DNA of 64,000 nucleotides from Pirellulimonas nuda (GCF_007750855.1 NZ_CP036291.1:2604001-2668000), one strand, 5' to 3'. Positions 49,185 to 58,926 are shown, counted from the first letter of the stretch. Notes: generated by a model not told the origin, from the sequence alone. Numbers and translations are program-made.

Positions 49185-52095
49185 CGTACATCCTTCGACA
49201 GACCAGCCCGACCGCGACGCCCAGCGGCTGATCGAGTCCGCCTCGGCGACCGGCTTTACCGTGCCGGCGGCAGCCACCGCGCGCGGCTACTTGCTGGAGT
49301 CGGCGGCGCTGTCTCGGGAAGACGTGCAGCGCATCGCCACGGCCCTGGTCGTGGACGGCGTCGTGGAGCGCGGCGTAGCGGCCGCGGTAGGCGACCCGGC
49401 CCTGGCCGCCGCGCCGCCGTCCCGCTTTGCCGACGATGGTTCGGTGCGGCTGATCACGGTGCTGCTCAAGCCGGGGGTGATGGACCCGGTCTCGCAGAGC
49501 GCCGAGCAGGCCATCGCCGAGCTGGGGTACCCCGGGGTAGCCGTCCACACGCTGCGCAAGGTGTGGGTCGACGGGCTCGACCGCGACCGGGCGGTCCGGC
49601 TCGCCCAGACGCAGCTCGCCAACGACGCCATCGAGCGGTTTCAGCTCGAGCCGCTCTCGGCCGACCACTTCACCGCCAGCAGCGGGTACGACTTCAAGCT
49701 GCTGCGCGTTGAGCTGGCGGGGCTGGACGACGCGGGGCTGATGCGGCTCAGCCGCGAGGGGCAGCTCTACCTGCAGCTCGCGGAGATGCAGACCATCCAG
49801 GCCTATTTCAACGAACTCGGCAGGTCGCCCACGGACGTAGAGCTGGAGACGATCGCCCAGACCTGGAGCGAGCACTGCAGCCACAAGACCCTGGCGGGCC
49901 GGATCGCCTACCGCGACGGCCAGCGCGAGGTGCGGTTCGAGAACATGCTGAAGGAGACGATCTTCGCCGCCACCAACGAGCTGCGCCGCCAGTGGGGCGA
50001 CTCGGACTGGTGCGTCAGCGTCTTCAAGGACAACGCCGGCATCGTGCGCTTTGACGAACACGACAACCTGTGCTTCAAGGTCGAGACCCACAACCACCCC
50101 TCCGCGCTCGAGCCGTACGGCGGCGCCAACACCGGCATGGGGGGCGTGCTGCGTGACACCATGGGCACCGGCCTGGGCGCCAAACCGATCTGCAGCACCG
50201 ACGTCTTCTGCTTCGCCCCCCCCGAGACCCCAGCAGACAGCCTGCCGGCCGGCGTGCTGCACCCCCGCCGCGTGATGCACGGCGTCGTCGAGGGGGTGCG
50301 CGACTACGGCAACCGGATGGGGATCCCCACGGTAAACGGCGCGGTCTGCTTCGACCCACGCTACCTGGGCAACCCGCTGGTCTTCTGCGGCAACGTGGGG
50401 CTGATCCCGCACGCGATGTCGTTCAAGCAGCCCCAGCCGGGCGACCTGATCGTGGCGATGGGGGGCCGCACCGGACGCGACGGCATCCACGGCGCCACGT
50501 TCTCCAGCGCGGAGCTGACCAGCGAGAGCGAGTCGCTCAGCGGCGGCGCCGTGCAGATCGGCAACGCGATCGAGCAGAAGAAGGTGCTGGACGCCCTGCT
50601 GACGGCCCGCGACCGCGGGCTGTTCACCGCCGTGACCGACTGCGGCGCCGGCGGGTTCTCCAGCGCCGTGGGAGAGATGGGCGAAGAGATCGGCGCCGAG
50701 GTGTGGCTCGACAAGGCGCCGCTGAAGTACCAGGGGCTCAGCTACACCGAGATCTGGATCTCCGAGGCGCAGGAGCGGATGGTGCTGTCGGTCCCCGAGC
50801 AGCACTGGGCCGAGCTGCAGCAGGTGTGCGCCGACGAGTGTGTCGAGGCGACCATCCTCGGCCGCTTCGAGCCCACCGGAAGGCTCCGCCTGCTGTACCA
50901 CGGCAATCAGGTGGCCGACCTGCCGATGGACCTGCTGCACAACGGCCGGCCCCCGGTGGTCCGTGAGGCGGTCTACACACCGCCAACGCCCGCCCCGCTG
51001 GTGGCGCCCGCGCGTGACGACTACACGGCCGACCTGCTGGCGATCCTCGGCTCGCTGAACGTCGCCAGCAAGGAGTGGATCATCCGGCAGTACGACCACG
51101 AGGTTCAGGGGGGGAGCGTCGTGAAGCCGTTGGTGGGCGTCGGCCAGCGCGGCCCGGGCGACGCCGCGGTGGTCCGCCCGAAGCTCGATTCCCGCCGCGG
51201 CCTGGTCGTGGGGTGCGGCATCAACCCGCGGTACGGCGACCTCGATCCGGGCGCGATGGCCGCCAGCGCCATCGACGAGGCGGTGCGCAACTGTGTGGCG
51301 GTGGGCGCCGATCCGGCGCGGATCGCCGTGCTCGACAACTTTTGCTGGGGCGACTGCGAGAAGCCCGAGACGCTGGGCGCCCTGGTGCGGGCGGCGATCG
51401 CCTGCCACGACACGGCGCTGGGGCTCCAGACCCCGTTCATCAGCGGCAAGGACAGCCTAAACAACGAGTTCAGCCACCTGGACGCCGACGGCCAGCGGCA
51501 GACGATCGCTATCCCCCCTACCCTGCTCGTCAGCGCGATGGGGCAGGTGGACGACGTTGCTAGTTGTGTGACGATGGACCTCAAGCAGGCCGGCTCGGCG
51601 CTCTACCTCGTCGGCCATACGCTCGACGAGCTCGGGGGCTCGCACTTCGCCCTGGTCGGCGGCCTGACCGGCGGCGTGGCCCCGGGCCTCAACGCAGAAC
51701 GGGCGCGCGGGCTCTACACGGCGCTGCACGGCGCCATCGGCCAGGGGCTCGTCCGCGCTTGCCACGACCTCAGCGAGGGGGGCCTGGCCGTGGCCGCGGC
51801 AGAGATGGCGTTCGCCGGCGGGCTGGGGGCGACTCTCGATATCGACGCGATGGGTGAGTCTGCTTCGCTGGCAGCGCCCGTGCGGATGTTCAGCGAGTCG
51901 AACGCCCGGCTGCTGTGCGAGGTGAACACGGCGGACACCGACCGGTTTGAGGCGGCGCTCGCCGGCTTTGCGTGCACACGCATCGGCGAGGTGACCCAGC
52001 CCGATGAGCTGGTCATCCGGTCCGGAGACCAGGTGCTGGTCCGCAGCGGCATCGAGCGGCTGCGCGAAGCCTGGGCGGCGCCGCTCCGCTGGTAG
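49168..52095 (+). CDS. purL: Phosphoribosylformylglycinamidine synthase, PurS-PurL fusion
   Basis: ATG 49168 lies inside the 3' end of tyrA and follows GGGAG by about 11 bases; the product is 975 residues. The N-terminal ~150 residues (VRLITVLLKPGVMDPVSQSA, GVAVHTLRKVWVDGLDRDRA) correspond to the small PurS protein that is separate in Bacillus. The PurL part follows: TWSEHCSHKTLAG, FKVETHNHPSALEPYGGANT, PQPGDLIVAMGGRTGRDGIH, TDCGAGGFSSAVGEMGEE, and in the second half SGKDSLNNEF and CHDLSEGGLAVAAAEMAFAG. It makes FGAM from FGAR using ammonia from PurQ, encoded 52 bp downstream. Intermediate in size between small and large PurL. Confidence 0.95.
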   Translation: MLWEIDVHPSTDQPDRDAQRLIESASATGFTVPAAATARGYLLESAALSREDVQRIATALVVDGVVERGVAAAVGDPALAAAPPSRFADDGSVRLITVLLKPGVMDPVSQSAEQAIAELGYPGVAVHTLRKVWVDGLDRDRAVRLAQTQLANDAIERFQLEPLSADHFTASSGYDFKLLRVELAGLDDAGLMRLSREGQLYLQLAEMQTIQAYFNELGRSPTDVELETIAQTWSEHCSHKTLAGRIAYRDGQREVRFENMLKETIFAATNELRRQWGDSDWCVSVFKDNAGIVRFDEHDNLCFKVETHNHPSALEPYGGANTGMGGVLRDTMGTGLGAKPICSTDVFCFAPPETPADSLPAGVLHPRRVMHGVVEGVRDYGNRMGIPTVNGAVCFDPRYLGNPLVFCGNVGLIPHAMSFKQPQPGDLIVAMGGRTGRDGIHGATFSSAELTSESESLSGGAVQIGNAIEQKKVLDALLTARDRGLFTAVTDCGAGGFSSAVGEMGEEIGAEVWLDKAPLKYQGLSYTEIWISEAQERMVLSVPEQHWAELQQVCADECVEATILGRFEPTGRLRLLYHGNQVADLPMDLLHNGRPPVVREAVYTPPTPAPLVAPARDDYTADLLAILGSLNVASKEWIIRQYDHEVQGGSVVKPLVGVGQRGPGDAAVVRPKLDSRRGLVVGCGINPRYGDLDPGAMAASAIDEAVRNCVAVGADPARIAVLDNFCWGDCEKPETLGALVRAAIACHDTALGLQTPFISGKDSLNNEFSHLDADGQRQTIAIPPTLLVSAMGQVDDVASCVTMDLKQAGSALYLVGHTLDELGGSHFALVGGLTGGVAPGLNAERARGLYTALHGAIGQGLVRACHDLSEGGLAVAAAEMAFAGGLGATLDIDAMGESASLAAPVRMFSESNARLLCEVNTADTDRFEAALAGFACTRIGEVTQPDELVIRSGDQVLVRSGIERLREAWAAPLRW

Positions 52096-52147
52096 GCCGG
52101 CGGCAAGTTGTACTTACTACGTCTGATTTCTCGAACACGAACGTCTG

Positions 52148-52918
52148 ATGCCCACTCCCCGCGCCTTAGTGCTCCGAGCGCCCGGCACGAACTGCGACGC
52201 CGAAACCGCGCACGCCTTCCGGCTGGCGGGCGCCGAGGCCCAGTCGATCCACATCCAACGCCTGCTGGCGGAACCCGCGTTGCTGGACGCCTGCCAGGTG
52301 CTGTGCATCGCCGGCGGCTTCAGCTACGGCGACGACTTGGCCGCCGGCCGGGTGCTGGGCGGGCAGGTGCGGCTGCGGTTGGCGGACGCCCTGCGGCGGT
52401 TCCGCGACGCGGGGAAGCTGATCCTCGGCATCTGCAACGGCTTCCAAGTGCTGGCCAGCACCGACCTGCTGGACCTCGAAGACGCCCACGGCCCGCTGGC
52501 CACGCTCACCCGCAACGACTCGGGCCGCTACGAGGCCCGCTGGGTGCACCTGCGAACCGCTCCCAGCAACTGCGTCTTCCTGGCGGGGATCGATCGGATC
52601 GAGCTCCCGGTGGCCCACGCCGAAGGGAAGTTTGTCGCCCGCGACGCACAGACGCTCGCCTCGCTCGAGCAAGGCGGGAGGCTTCCGCTCCGCTACGCGG
52701 CGGCCGACGGCGGCGAGCCTTGCTACCCGGCCAACCCCAACGGATCGCCGGCGCACGTCGCCGGGGCGTGCGACGCCAGCGGGAGGGTGTTCGGCCTGAT
52801 GCCCCACCCCGAGCGGTTTGTCGACCCGACCCAGCACCCCGAATGGACCCGCACCCGCAGCGACGCGGCGGGCGCCGGGCTGGCGCTGTTCCAGAACGCG
52901 GTGCGTTACTTCGGGTAG
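52148..52918 (+). CDS. purQ: FGAM synthase glutaminase subunit PurQ
   Basis: This 256-residue class I glutamine amidotransferase has ALVLRAPGTNCDAETAHAF, GGFSYGDDLAAGR, the nucleophilic Cys in LILGICNGFQVLAS (near residue 97) and the catalytic His-x-Glu in GLMPHPERFVD (near 220). It supplies ammonia to the PurL protein encoded immediately upstream. The 3' end overlaps the convergent gene for the large secreted protein by 13 bp. Length is close to that of other stand-alone PurQ proteins. Confidence 0.95.
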   Translation: MPTPRALVLRAPGTNCDAETAHAFRLAGAEAQSIHIQRLLAEPALLDACQVLCIAGGFSYGDDLAAGRVLGGQVRLRLADALRRFRDAGKLILGICNGFQVLASTDLLDLEDAHGPLATLTRNDSGRYEARWVHLRTAPSNCVFLAGIDRIELPVAHAEGKFVARDAQTLASLEQGGRLPLRYAAADGGEPCYPANPNGSPAHVAGACDASGRVFGLMPHPERFVDPTQHPEWTRTRSDAAGAGLALFQNAVRYFG

Positions 52919-55476
52919 ATGCCCGCGGCGGGGCGACGCGCCTGACCCGCGGCGTCGGGCCGCCGGTCGTCCGAGGCGGTTTCTACGGGCCGCGCCATGA
53001 CCCGGCGGACCATCACCGCGTCGATCCCTGCTGCCCCGGCGCCGTCGAGCTCGAACCGCAGCACCATCGGCTCTGCCGTAGCGATCCTCAGCAAACGGAA
53101 CGGGCGCCAAGCGATGGTGTCGCGGACCGTGATGCCGAGCTCGTCCCCGCCGAGCGAGTCGCTGATGCGGAGCACGCCCCCTTCGGCGTCGAAGCGGACC
53201 ATCCCCAACACCTCCAGCGTCTCTCCGGGGTTGGCGTGGACCTCGGGGGAGCCGATCCACGCGGCGCCCTCGCCGTCCGACGCGTCCGCAGATAGTCGCA
53301 GGTAGCCCGACCCCTGCGGCGCCGACGCGGCCGCGATCGCTGCCTCGGCGCCGTCCGGACGCGCCGTTTCGTGCCGCCAGCCGCTGGCGCGGCACGCCTC
53401 GAGGCTCTCGAAGTCGCCCCCGGCCAGCAGGTTGGGCCCGCGGGGCAGCGCCCCTAGCGGCCCCAGCAGACGCACGTTGTCTGCCAGCGTCTCTGCGCTG
53501 CCGGCCAGCGGCGAGCTGATCAGCAGACCCGTGGGCCCCTGGCTCTGACCCAGGACGACGGCCGCGCCGGCCCTGGCCCGCGAAGCGGCGGTGAACGCGG
53601 CGGGCCAGTTGCGCACGGCGAGGGCGGCCTTGGCGGCGCCGATCTCTTGGCGGATGGGGGTCAGCACGTCCGCGGCGCCCGTCGGCGAGGGGAGTTCCTT
53701 CTGCAGCGCCTCGACCCGGAGCAGGTCGGAGGTCGCCAGCCGGGTGGTGATCTGTGCGTTGTCGCCGGCCCGCTGGCGCACGGCGGCCGCAAGCTGGTCG
53801 AGGACGCGTGGGTCTTCGCACGCAACCAACGCGTCGATCGGCCGGTCGGAGTCGATCTGCACCCCCCCCGGGACGCGTCTGGCGTACAGCGATTGGAGCG
53901 AGGCGGCGTCGAGGCGGCTGAACCGCATGGTCTCGTCGAGCCCCGCGGAGGTCGGGACGAGCGGGGCGATCGGCGGGCCGATGCCGAACATCGCTTGGCT
54001 GATCAGCAGCGAGCAATGGTCGCGCCGCCAGGCGAGCACGCCCGGCCCTACCAGCGTCGGCCTGCCGGCGACCAGCCAGGGCGCCGCCAGAGCGAGGCGA
54101 CGGTTGCAGAGCGTGAGCTCGTCGGCTGCGCGGGCGGCCGCGGGGGCCTGGGTCAGCTCAAACTCGCTCTGGAACCAGACGCCGGCGGACCCGCCGGCCA
54201 GGGCGCGCCACAGGTCGTCGGCGACGTCTCGTTCGGGCTTCCACGGCGAGAGCACGCGACGCGTGGCCAGCGCCGCGCGTTGCTGCAAGAGAAGTCCGCT
54301 GTGCGTGACCGGGACCAGGGCGACCCGCGTCGCCGCCACGCCGGGGGCGGTGCGGCCGGCGGGCCGCGCGGCCAGCTCGGGCCCGCTGGGCGGGGGCGCC
54401 GGGTCGTTCGAGGCCGTGATCAACGGGCGGCGCAGCAGGGTGTCGTGCGCGCGTAGCTCGCCGCAGCGGGCGATCTGCTGGTCGCGCGTCGACGCGCCGG
54501 GCATCGGGTCGATCCACCACGCCAGCACCCGGCTGTGCGCCGCGGCGAACTCCGGCTCGTTGAGCCGCGGCAGGTCGCTCGGCGGGGGGCAGACGATCCA
54601 CAGCCCCAGCTCGCGGGCCTGTTCCAGGTCGAGCTGTTCGGGGAGTTGTTCCATCGCCACCACGTTGAAGCCGACCTCCGCCAGCCGCTTGAGCGACTCT
54701 CCTTGGTGTGTCCAGATCAGCGGGTAGATCGATCGGCCCTCGGCGGTGATCTCGCCTCCGGCCCGCACCGCCACGCTCGCCAGCGCGGGCGTTTCGGAAG
54801 GGCCGGGCGCCGCGTCAGGCGTGGCAGACGCCGCATCGGCGGTCGCGGCCTGAACGGCGCCCTCGAGGTTGATTTCTTCAACCAGCAGCCACGCCCCGGT
54901 CGGTGCGCCGGGGCTGCTGAGCACGACGCCGGTGGCGTAGGCGCCGCGGGTGTCGACCGCTGCGCCGAGCCGGCCGACGCGGAGCACGCGGGCGTGGGCC
55001 TCTAGCAGTTGCGGGACGTGGTCGACGACGATCCAGCCCCACGCCCCCGCGGCCTCGAGCCGGGGCTCGGCCATCACAACGGTCACGGCGGGCGCCTTGG
55101 TGTCGGGATCGATGACGCGCGGGAGCACGATCCTCAGCCCGACGCGGACGCCGGGGCGCGAAGCGGCCAAATGAACCCGCAATGAAAGTTCGTCCAGAAC
55201 CGCTAGCGGATCGGTTGCGTAAGAAAAGGAACCCGCATAACCGGGATCGCAGCGAAAATCGATACGCTCGGCGCCGCTCCCGGTAGTGCGGCTCCGGTCG
55301 CCCAGTTGCAGGCGGATGCGGGACTGGCGGAGCACCTGGACGGGGGGCTCCTGCGCAACCACTTGGAGCGAAGGGGTCGGCCCATCGAACGTGTCGCGGA
55401 TGGTCGCGGCGTCGCTGGTGCGGACCGGCACGAGCGCGGCGGCCAGCAGGAGCAGGAAAAAGGGTAGGCGCGGCAC
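52906..55476 (-). CDS. Large secreted planctomycete protein of unknown function
   Basis: I start at GTG 55474-55476 because the next residues form a signal peptide (PRLPFFLLLLAAALVPVRTS); the frame is open further but not protein-like. The 856-residue product has an N-terminal beta domain (ATIRDTFDGPTPSLQVVAQE, GVRVGLRIVLPRVIDPDTKA), a region resembling a degenerate TIM barrel (IWTHQGESLKRLAEVGFNVV, LGLWIVCPPPSDLPRLNEPE) and a C-terminal carbohydrate-binding-like beta sandwich (PNLLAGGDFESLEACRASGW, LEVLGMVRFDAEGGVLRISD). I do not recognise a named family. A cell-envelope or carbohydrate-related role is plausible. The gene is tail to tail with purQ. Confidence 0.65.
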   Translation of the reverse strand: MPRLPFFLLLLAAALVPVRTSDAATIRDTFDGPTPSLQVVAQEPPVQVLRQSRIRLQLGDRSRTTGSGAERIDFRCDPGYAGSFSYATDPLAVLDELSLRVHLAASRPGVRVGLRIVLPRVIDPDTKAPAVTVVMAEPRLEAAGAWGWIVVDHVPQLLEAHARVLRVGRLGAAVDTRGAYATGVVLSSPGAPTGAWLLVEEINLEGAVQAATADAASATPDAAPGPSETPALASVAVRAGGEITAEGRSIYPLIWTHQGESLKRLAEVGFNVVAMEQLPEQLDLEQARELGLWIVCPPPSDLPRLNEPEFAAAHSRVLAWWIDPMPGASTRDQQIARCGELRAHDTLLRRPLITASNDPAPPPSGPELAARPAGRTAPGVAATRVALVPVTHSGLLLQQRAALATRRVLSPWKPERDVADDLWRALAGGSAGVWFQSEFELTQAPAAARAADELTLCNRRLALAAPWLVAGRPTLVGPGVLAWRRDHCSLLISQAMFGIGPPIAPLVPTSAGLDETMRFSRLDAASLQSLYARRVPGGVQIDSDRPIDALVACEDPRVLDQLAAAVRQRAGDNAQITTRLATSDLLRVEALQKELPSPTGAADVLTPIRQEIGAAKAALAVRNWPAAFTAASRARAGAAVVLGQSQGPTGLLISSPLAGSAETLADNVRLLGPLGALPRGPNLLAGGDFESLEACRASGWRHETARPDGAEAAIAAASAPQGSGYLRLSADASDGEGAAWIGSPEVHANPGETLEVLGMVRFDAEGGVLRISDSLGGDELGITVRDTIAWRPFRLLRIATAEPMVLRFELDGAGAAGIDAVMVRRVMARPVETASDDRRPDAAGQARRPAAGIYPK

Positions 55477-55787
55477 GCTGAGTGTCCCGTGCGGGTACGG
55501 GTTTCCGGCTGGTCGAAGGGCCGACAACCGGCCCGGAGGGCGGCCGCCGGCGGCGGGGGGGCAGTCGCCGGCCGGCCCGACGGCGTTGATAGCGGCGATT
55601 GGGCAACATCGCCAGATCGAAATGTGGCCCCAAAGCATCACTTTCCCCATGGCCGGCCCGTGGCGCCGGCCGCTTGCAACGACGCAAGTGCTTTTCATAG
55701 AATGCGTTGGGGAAAACCAAGCCGCCCAGCGGCCGGCGCCGGCGCCGAAGCTGCTTTGTGGTTTGGCATCACCCCAGGAGACTCTTC

Positions 55788-56090
55788 ATGACGCCCGAAA
55801 CCCAACCTTCGTTCCCCTCGGCCGGCCCCACCGCTGGCGCCGAACTCCCGTCCGACCTGCGTCGGCTTGCGGCGGCCATCCGGGAACTCCCCAGTGAGCA
55901 CCGCCACGAGCTGGCGCCGCTGCTGGACCGAGTGGTGGAAGGGGCGACCCGCCGGCGCCGGATCCTTACGCTGGTGCAGGATGCCCTGAGCCAGTTGCGG
56001 CTCGACATGAAGTACCTGATGTTCGATCTTGAGGCGACCCGCCGCGAGCGCGACGCTTTCCGGTCGAAGCTAGCCGAGTGGGAGGACTAA
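55788..56090 (+). CDS. Small conserved helical protein
   Basis: ATG 55788 follows CAGGAG and gives 100 residues. The N-terminal 20 residues are Pro/Ala-rich; the rest is helical: SDLRRLAAAIRELPSEHRHE, LAPLLDRVVEGATRRRRILT, LRLDMKYLMFDLEATRRERD. Charged heptad-like spacing suggests a coiled-coil or helical bundle, perhaps a small regulatory or adaptor protein. No known domain was recognised. It lies 130 bp upstream of a Ser/Thr kinase gene and in the same direction, which may hint at a link. Confidence 0.65.
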   Translation: MTPETQPSFPSAGPTAGAELPSDLRRLAAAIRELPSEHRHELAPLLDRVVEGATRRRRILTLVQDALSQLRLDMKYLMFDLEATRRERDAFRSKLAEWED

Positions 56091-56219
56091 GCCGCTCCGA
56101 GTTTTGTCCCGCCCCGTTTCGATTTTGTCCCGAGTCGCGTCGGCCAAGCGCCGTGCTGTCCCAGTCACCGGTCGGCCACGCCGGATCCCTGCTTAAAGCG
56201 GTTTGCCCGCCGCCTGTCG

Positions 56220-57683
56220 ATGTCCGAAGTTGTCAGCGCCGAACAACTCGCCCAGCGGGCCCTCGACGTAGGGATCGTAGACGACCGCCAGTTGCAGTCG
56301 GTCTGGAGCGAGTTCGGCACCACCAACGTGGGGGTTTCGGAGTTCACCCAGGCGCTGATGCGGAAGAACCTGCTCACCAGCTACCAGCTAGAGCGGCTCA
56401 CCAAGAACCTCCGCACCGGCTTCTACTACGGCGACTACCGCGTTCTGTACTGCGTCGGTTCCGGCACGTTCGCCCGGGTGTTCCGCGCCGTCCACCGCGA
56501 CACGGGCGAGGTGTTCGCCGTGAAGGTGCTCCGCGCACGCCACTCAACGCCGCGTGACGCCGAGTTGTTCCGCCGCGAGGGCCAGCTCGGCGCCTCGCTC
56601 AAGCACCCCAACATCGTGCCGATCCACGAGGTGGTGTCGCAGGGGGGGAACCACTTCATGGTGATGGACTTCGTCGAGGGGCGCAACCTCCGCGAGTTCC
56701 TCCGCGTCCGCAAGAAGTTCGAGCCTATCGAGGCCGCCGAGATCGTCGTCGGCATGACCTCCGGCCTGCACTACGCGTTCCAGCAGGGGGTGACCCACCG
56801 CGACCTGAAGCTCTCGAACGTGATCGTCTCGTCCGCCGGAGTCGCGATGCTGCTGGACTTCGGCCTGGCCGGGCTGGAGGCCGACGCCGAGGACGAGGGC
56901 GCCAACCCCCGCACTATCGACTACGCCGGCCTGGAACGCGCCACGGGCGTCCGCAAGGACGACACCCGCAGCGACATCTTCTTCGTGGGCTGCATGTTCT
57001 ATCAACTGCTTTCGGGCCGCCCTCCCCTGTCCGAGACCCGCGAACGCGCCCAGCGCCTCTCCAAGACCCGCTACCAGAGCATCCCCCCGCTGGGGAGCGT
57101 CGTGGCCGGCGTGCCGACGTCCATCGCCATGGTGGTCGGCAAGGCGACCGAGTTCGAGCCTGGCCGCCGGTACCAGACGCCGGGCGAGATGCTCACCGAC
57201 CTGAAGCTGGCCATCCACCGCATCAAGTCCGGGACCGAGGCCGAGACGGGCCCGCAGAACGCCGAGCTGCTCAGCCGCGAAGGCCTGGACGCCGGGGGTC
57301 AGCCCCGCCGCATCATGGTGGTGGAGAGCGACGTCAAACGCCAAGACGTGATGCGGGAGCTGTTCAAGCGCAACGGCTACCGCGTGCTGGTGACCGCCGA
57401 CCCCCAGCGGGCGGTCGACCGCTTTGCGCAAGACCCCAACGCGGCCGACATCGTGCTGTTCTGCAGCGCCGCCGGCGGCAGGGCGACGCTGCAGGCGTTC
57501 AATCAGTTCGGCGAAGCGAGCACCACCCGCGACACCCCCGCGGTGCTATTGCTGGACGAGCTGCACGGACCGTGGGCGAAGGAGGCCGCCACCGCCTCGC
57601 ACCGGCGCCTCGCCCAGATGCCGATTAAACTCAGGCAGCTCCGCGAGACGGTGCTGATGGCCCTCACCCCCTCGGCCGGCTAA
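56220..57683 (+). CDS. Ser/Thr kinase with C-terminal pseudo-receiver domain
   Basis: This 487-residue protein has an N-terminal ~65-residue helical module (SAEQLAQRALDVGIVDDRQL, FTQALMRKNLLTSYQLERLT) common in planctomycete kinases. A kinase domain follows (~70-340): YCVGSGTFARVFRAVHRDTG, EVFAVKVLRARH with the ATP-binding Lys, THRDLKLSNVIV catalytic loop and LLDFGLAGLEAD. The C-terminal ~120 residues resemble a response-regulator receiver: RRIMVVESDVKRQDVMRELF, YRVLVTADPQRAVDRFAQDP, DIVLFCSAAGG. At the strand where the phospho-acceptor Asp is expected there is Cys-Ser, so it should not accept phosphate normally. The protein is soluble. Targets unknown. Confidence 0.87.
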   Translation: MSEVVSAEQLAQRALDVGIVDDRQLQSVWSEFGTTNVGVSEFTQALMRKNLLTSYQLERLTKNLRTGFYYGDYRVLYCVGSGTFARVFRAVHRDTGEVFAVKVLRARHSTPRDAELFRREGQLGASLKHPNIVPIHEVVSQGGNHFMVMDFVEGRNLREFLRVRKKFEPIEAAEIVVGMTSGLHYAFQQGVTHRDLKLSNVIVSSAGVAMLLDFGLAGLEADAEDEGANPRTIDYAGLERATGVRKDDTRSDIFFVGCMFYQLLSGRPPLSETRERAQRLSKTRYQSIPPLGSVVAGVPTSIAMVVGKATEFEPGRRYQTPGEMLTDLKLAIHRIKSGTEAETGPQNAELLSREGLDAGGQPRRIMVVESDVKRQDVMRELFKRNGYRVLVTADPQRAVDRFAQDPNAADIVLFCSAAGGRATLQAFNQFGEASTTRDTPAVLLLDELHGPWAKEAATASHRRLAQMPIKLRQLRETVLMALTPSAG

Positions 57684-57738
57684 GGCCCCCTCCGGGCCGG
57701 GCCGCCACCAATCGCTCGCGGCGACCAACGCGTGGATC

Positions 57739-58725
57739 ATGGACGAGAACCCCTCACGGCTCGACCCGATCGTCGAACGTTTTCGTCGTACGCTCGAACG
57801 CGGCCGGCTGGCCACCACCTACTTGTTCATCGGCCCCGTCGGCGCGGGCAAACTCTGGTTCGCCAACCTGCTCGCCGGCCGGCTGCTGTGCCAACAGGCC
57901 GACCACCAGGCCGTGGCCGCCTGCGGCGTCTGCCAGTCGTGCCTGCTGCTGGCGGCCGGCAGCCACCCCGACCTGCTCCACGTCGCCAAGCCGGCCGACA
58001 AGTCATCGCTGCCCATCGCGCTGCTGATCGGCGAGAAGGAACGGCGCGGCCGCGAAGGGCTGTGCCACGACCTCGGCCTGCGGCCCGCGATCAGCACGCG
58101 ACGCGTCGCGGTGATCGAGGATGCAGACGCGATGAAGGAAGAATCCGCGAACTGCCTGCTCAAGACGCTCGAAGAGCCCCCGCCCCGGTCGGTGCTGCTG
58201 CTAATCGCCGAGAACGAGGCCCGCGTGCTGCCGACCATCCGCTCCCGCTCGCAGGTGGTGCGGTTCCCGGACCCGGCGTCTGCCGATGAGCCGGCGGCGG
58301 CGAACGAGTCTCCCCAGGTCGAGGAAGTGCTCAACGCGGTGCGCAGCGGCCTGGGCCGCGAGCCGCTAGACCCGGTGCTGCTGGGGCGCGCGCTCGAGCC
58401 GCTGATGCGGGCCGGCGGCTCGAAAGCCGACGACACCTCGTCCGATGCCGACGCGCCGACCACGCAGTCCGCCGCCCAGGCCAGCGCCAAGAAGAAGCGG
58501 GCCAGCGGCCGCGACCTGCTCCGCGTCGCCGTGGACGAGGTGATCCGCCTGCAGCACGCAGAGCTGATGCGTCTGGCCGCCCGCAACGAGCACCGCACCC
58601 CCGCGGGCGACGCCATCTACCGGCGGCTCGAGCGGTCGATGGTGGCGGCCGAGGAGGTTGAGCGGAACGCCAACCCCGGTACGCTGCTGCAGGCCTACCT
58701 GCAAGACCTAGCGGAGCTGGCCTAA
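57739..58725 (+). CDS. holB: DNA polymerase III clamp-loader subunit delta'
   Basis: This 328-residue AAA+ protein has a modified P-loop GPVGAGKLW in which Leu replaces Ser/Thr, as expected of delta' subunits that do not hydrolyse ATP. A zinc module (LLCQQ... then ACGVCQSC) follows near residues 50-72. The region AVIEDADAMKEESANCLLKT and LEEPPPRSVLLLIAENEARV, with LPTIRSRSQVVRF, is characteristic of HolB/DnaX relatives. The C-terminal third is less conserved with a Ser/Asp/Ala-rich linker. It helps load the sliding clamp. It follows the kinase gene closely but is functionally separate. Confidence 0.88.
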   Translation: MDENPSRLDPIVERFRRTLERGRLATTYLFIGPVGAGKLWFANLLAGRLLCQQADHQAVAACGVCQSCLLLAAGSHPDLLHVAKPADKSSLPIALLIGEKERRGREGLCHDLGLRPAISTRRVAVIEDADAMKEESANCLLKTLEEPPPRSVLLLIAENEARVLPTIRSRSQVVRFPDPASADEPAAANESPQVEEVLNAVRSGLGREPLDPVLLGRALEPLMRAGGSKADDTSSDADAPTTQSAAQASAKKKRASGRDLLRVAVDEVIRLQHAELMRLAARNEHRTPAGDAIYRRLERSMVAAEEVERNANPGTLLQAYLQDLAELA

Positions 58726-58759
58726 GGGGCCGCATTTGCTCTGCTTGGCCGGCCGCATG

Positions 58760-58789
58760 TTGACCCCAGGATAGGGCGTCGCCTACACT
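58760..58789 (+). promoter_or_regulatory. Candidate promoter for hppA
   Basis: TTGACC (58760-58765) and TACACT (58784-58789) are 18 bp apart, with about 130 nt of leader to GTG 58927. The leader includes a CCTCTA/TAGAGG stem near 58798-58816. Confidence 0.4.
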
Positions 58790-58926
58790 CGGCACTCCTC
58801 TAAATGACCTAGAGGATAGGACTTAGGCGGCCCGTTGGTTGGCGGCCTCGTTTTGCTCGAAGGGCCTCAAAAACGGCGCCGTTGTCGCGTAAGACGCATT
58901 GCATCACACCCCAGGAAGGGCATCCC

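Noticed and set aside
49036..51408. A 790-codon minus-strand open frame opposite purL
   Set aside because: It mirrors purL codons and has no recognisable motifs; purL motifs are unambiguous on the plus strand.
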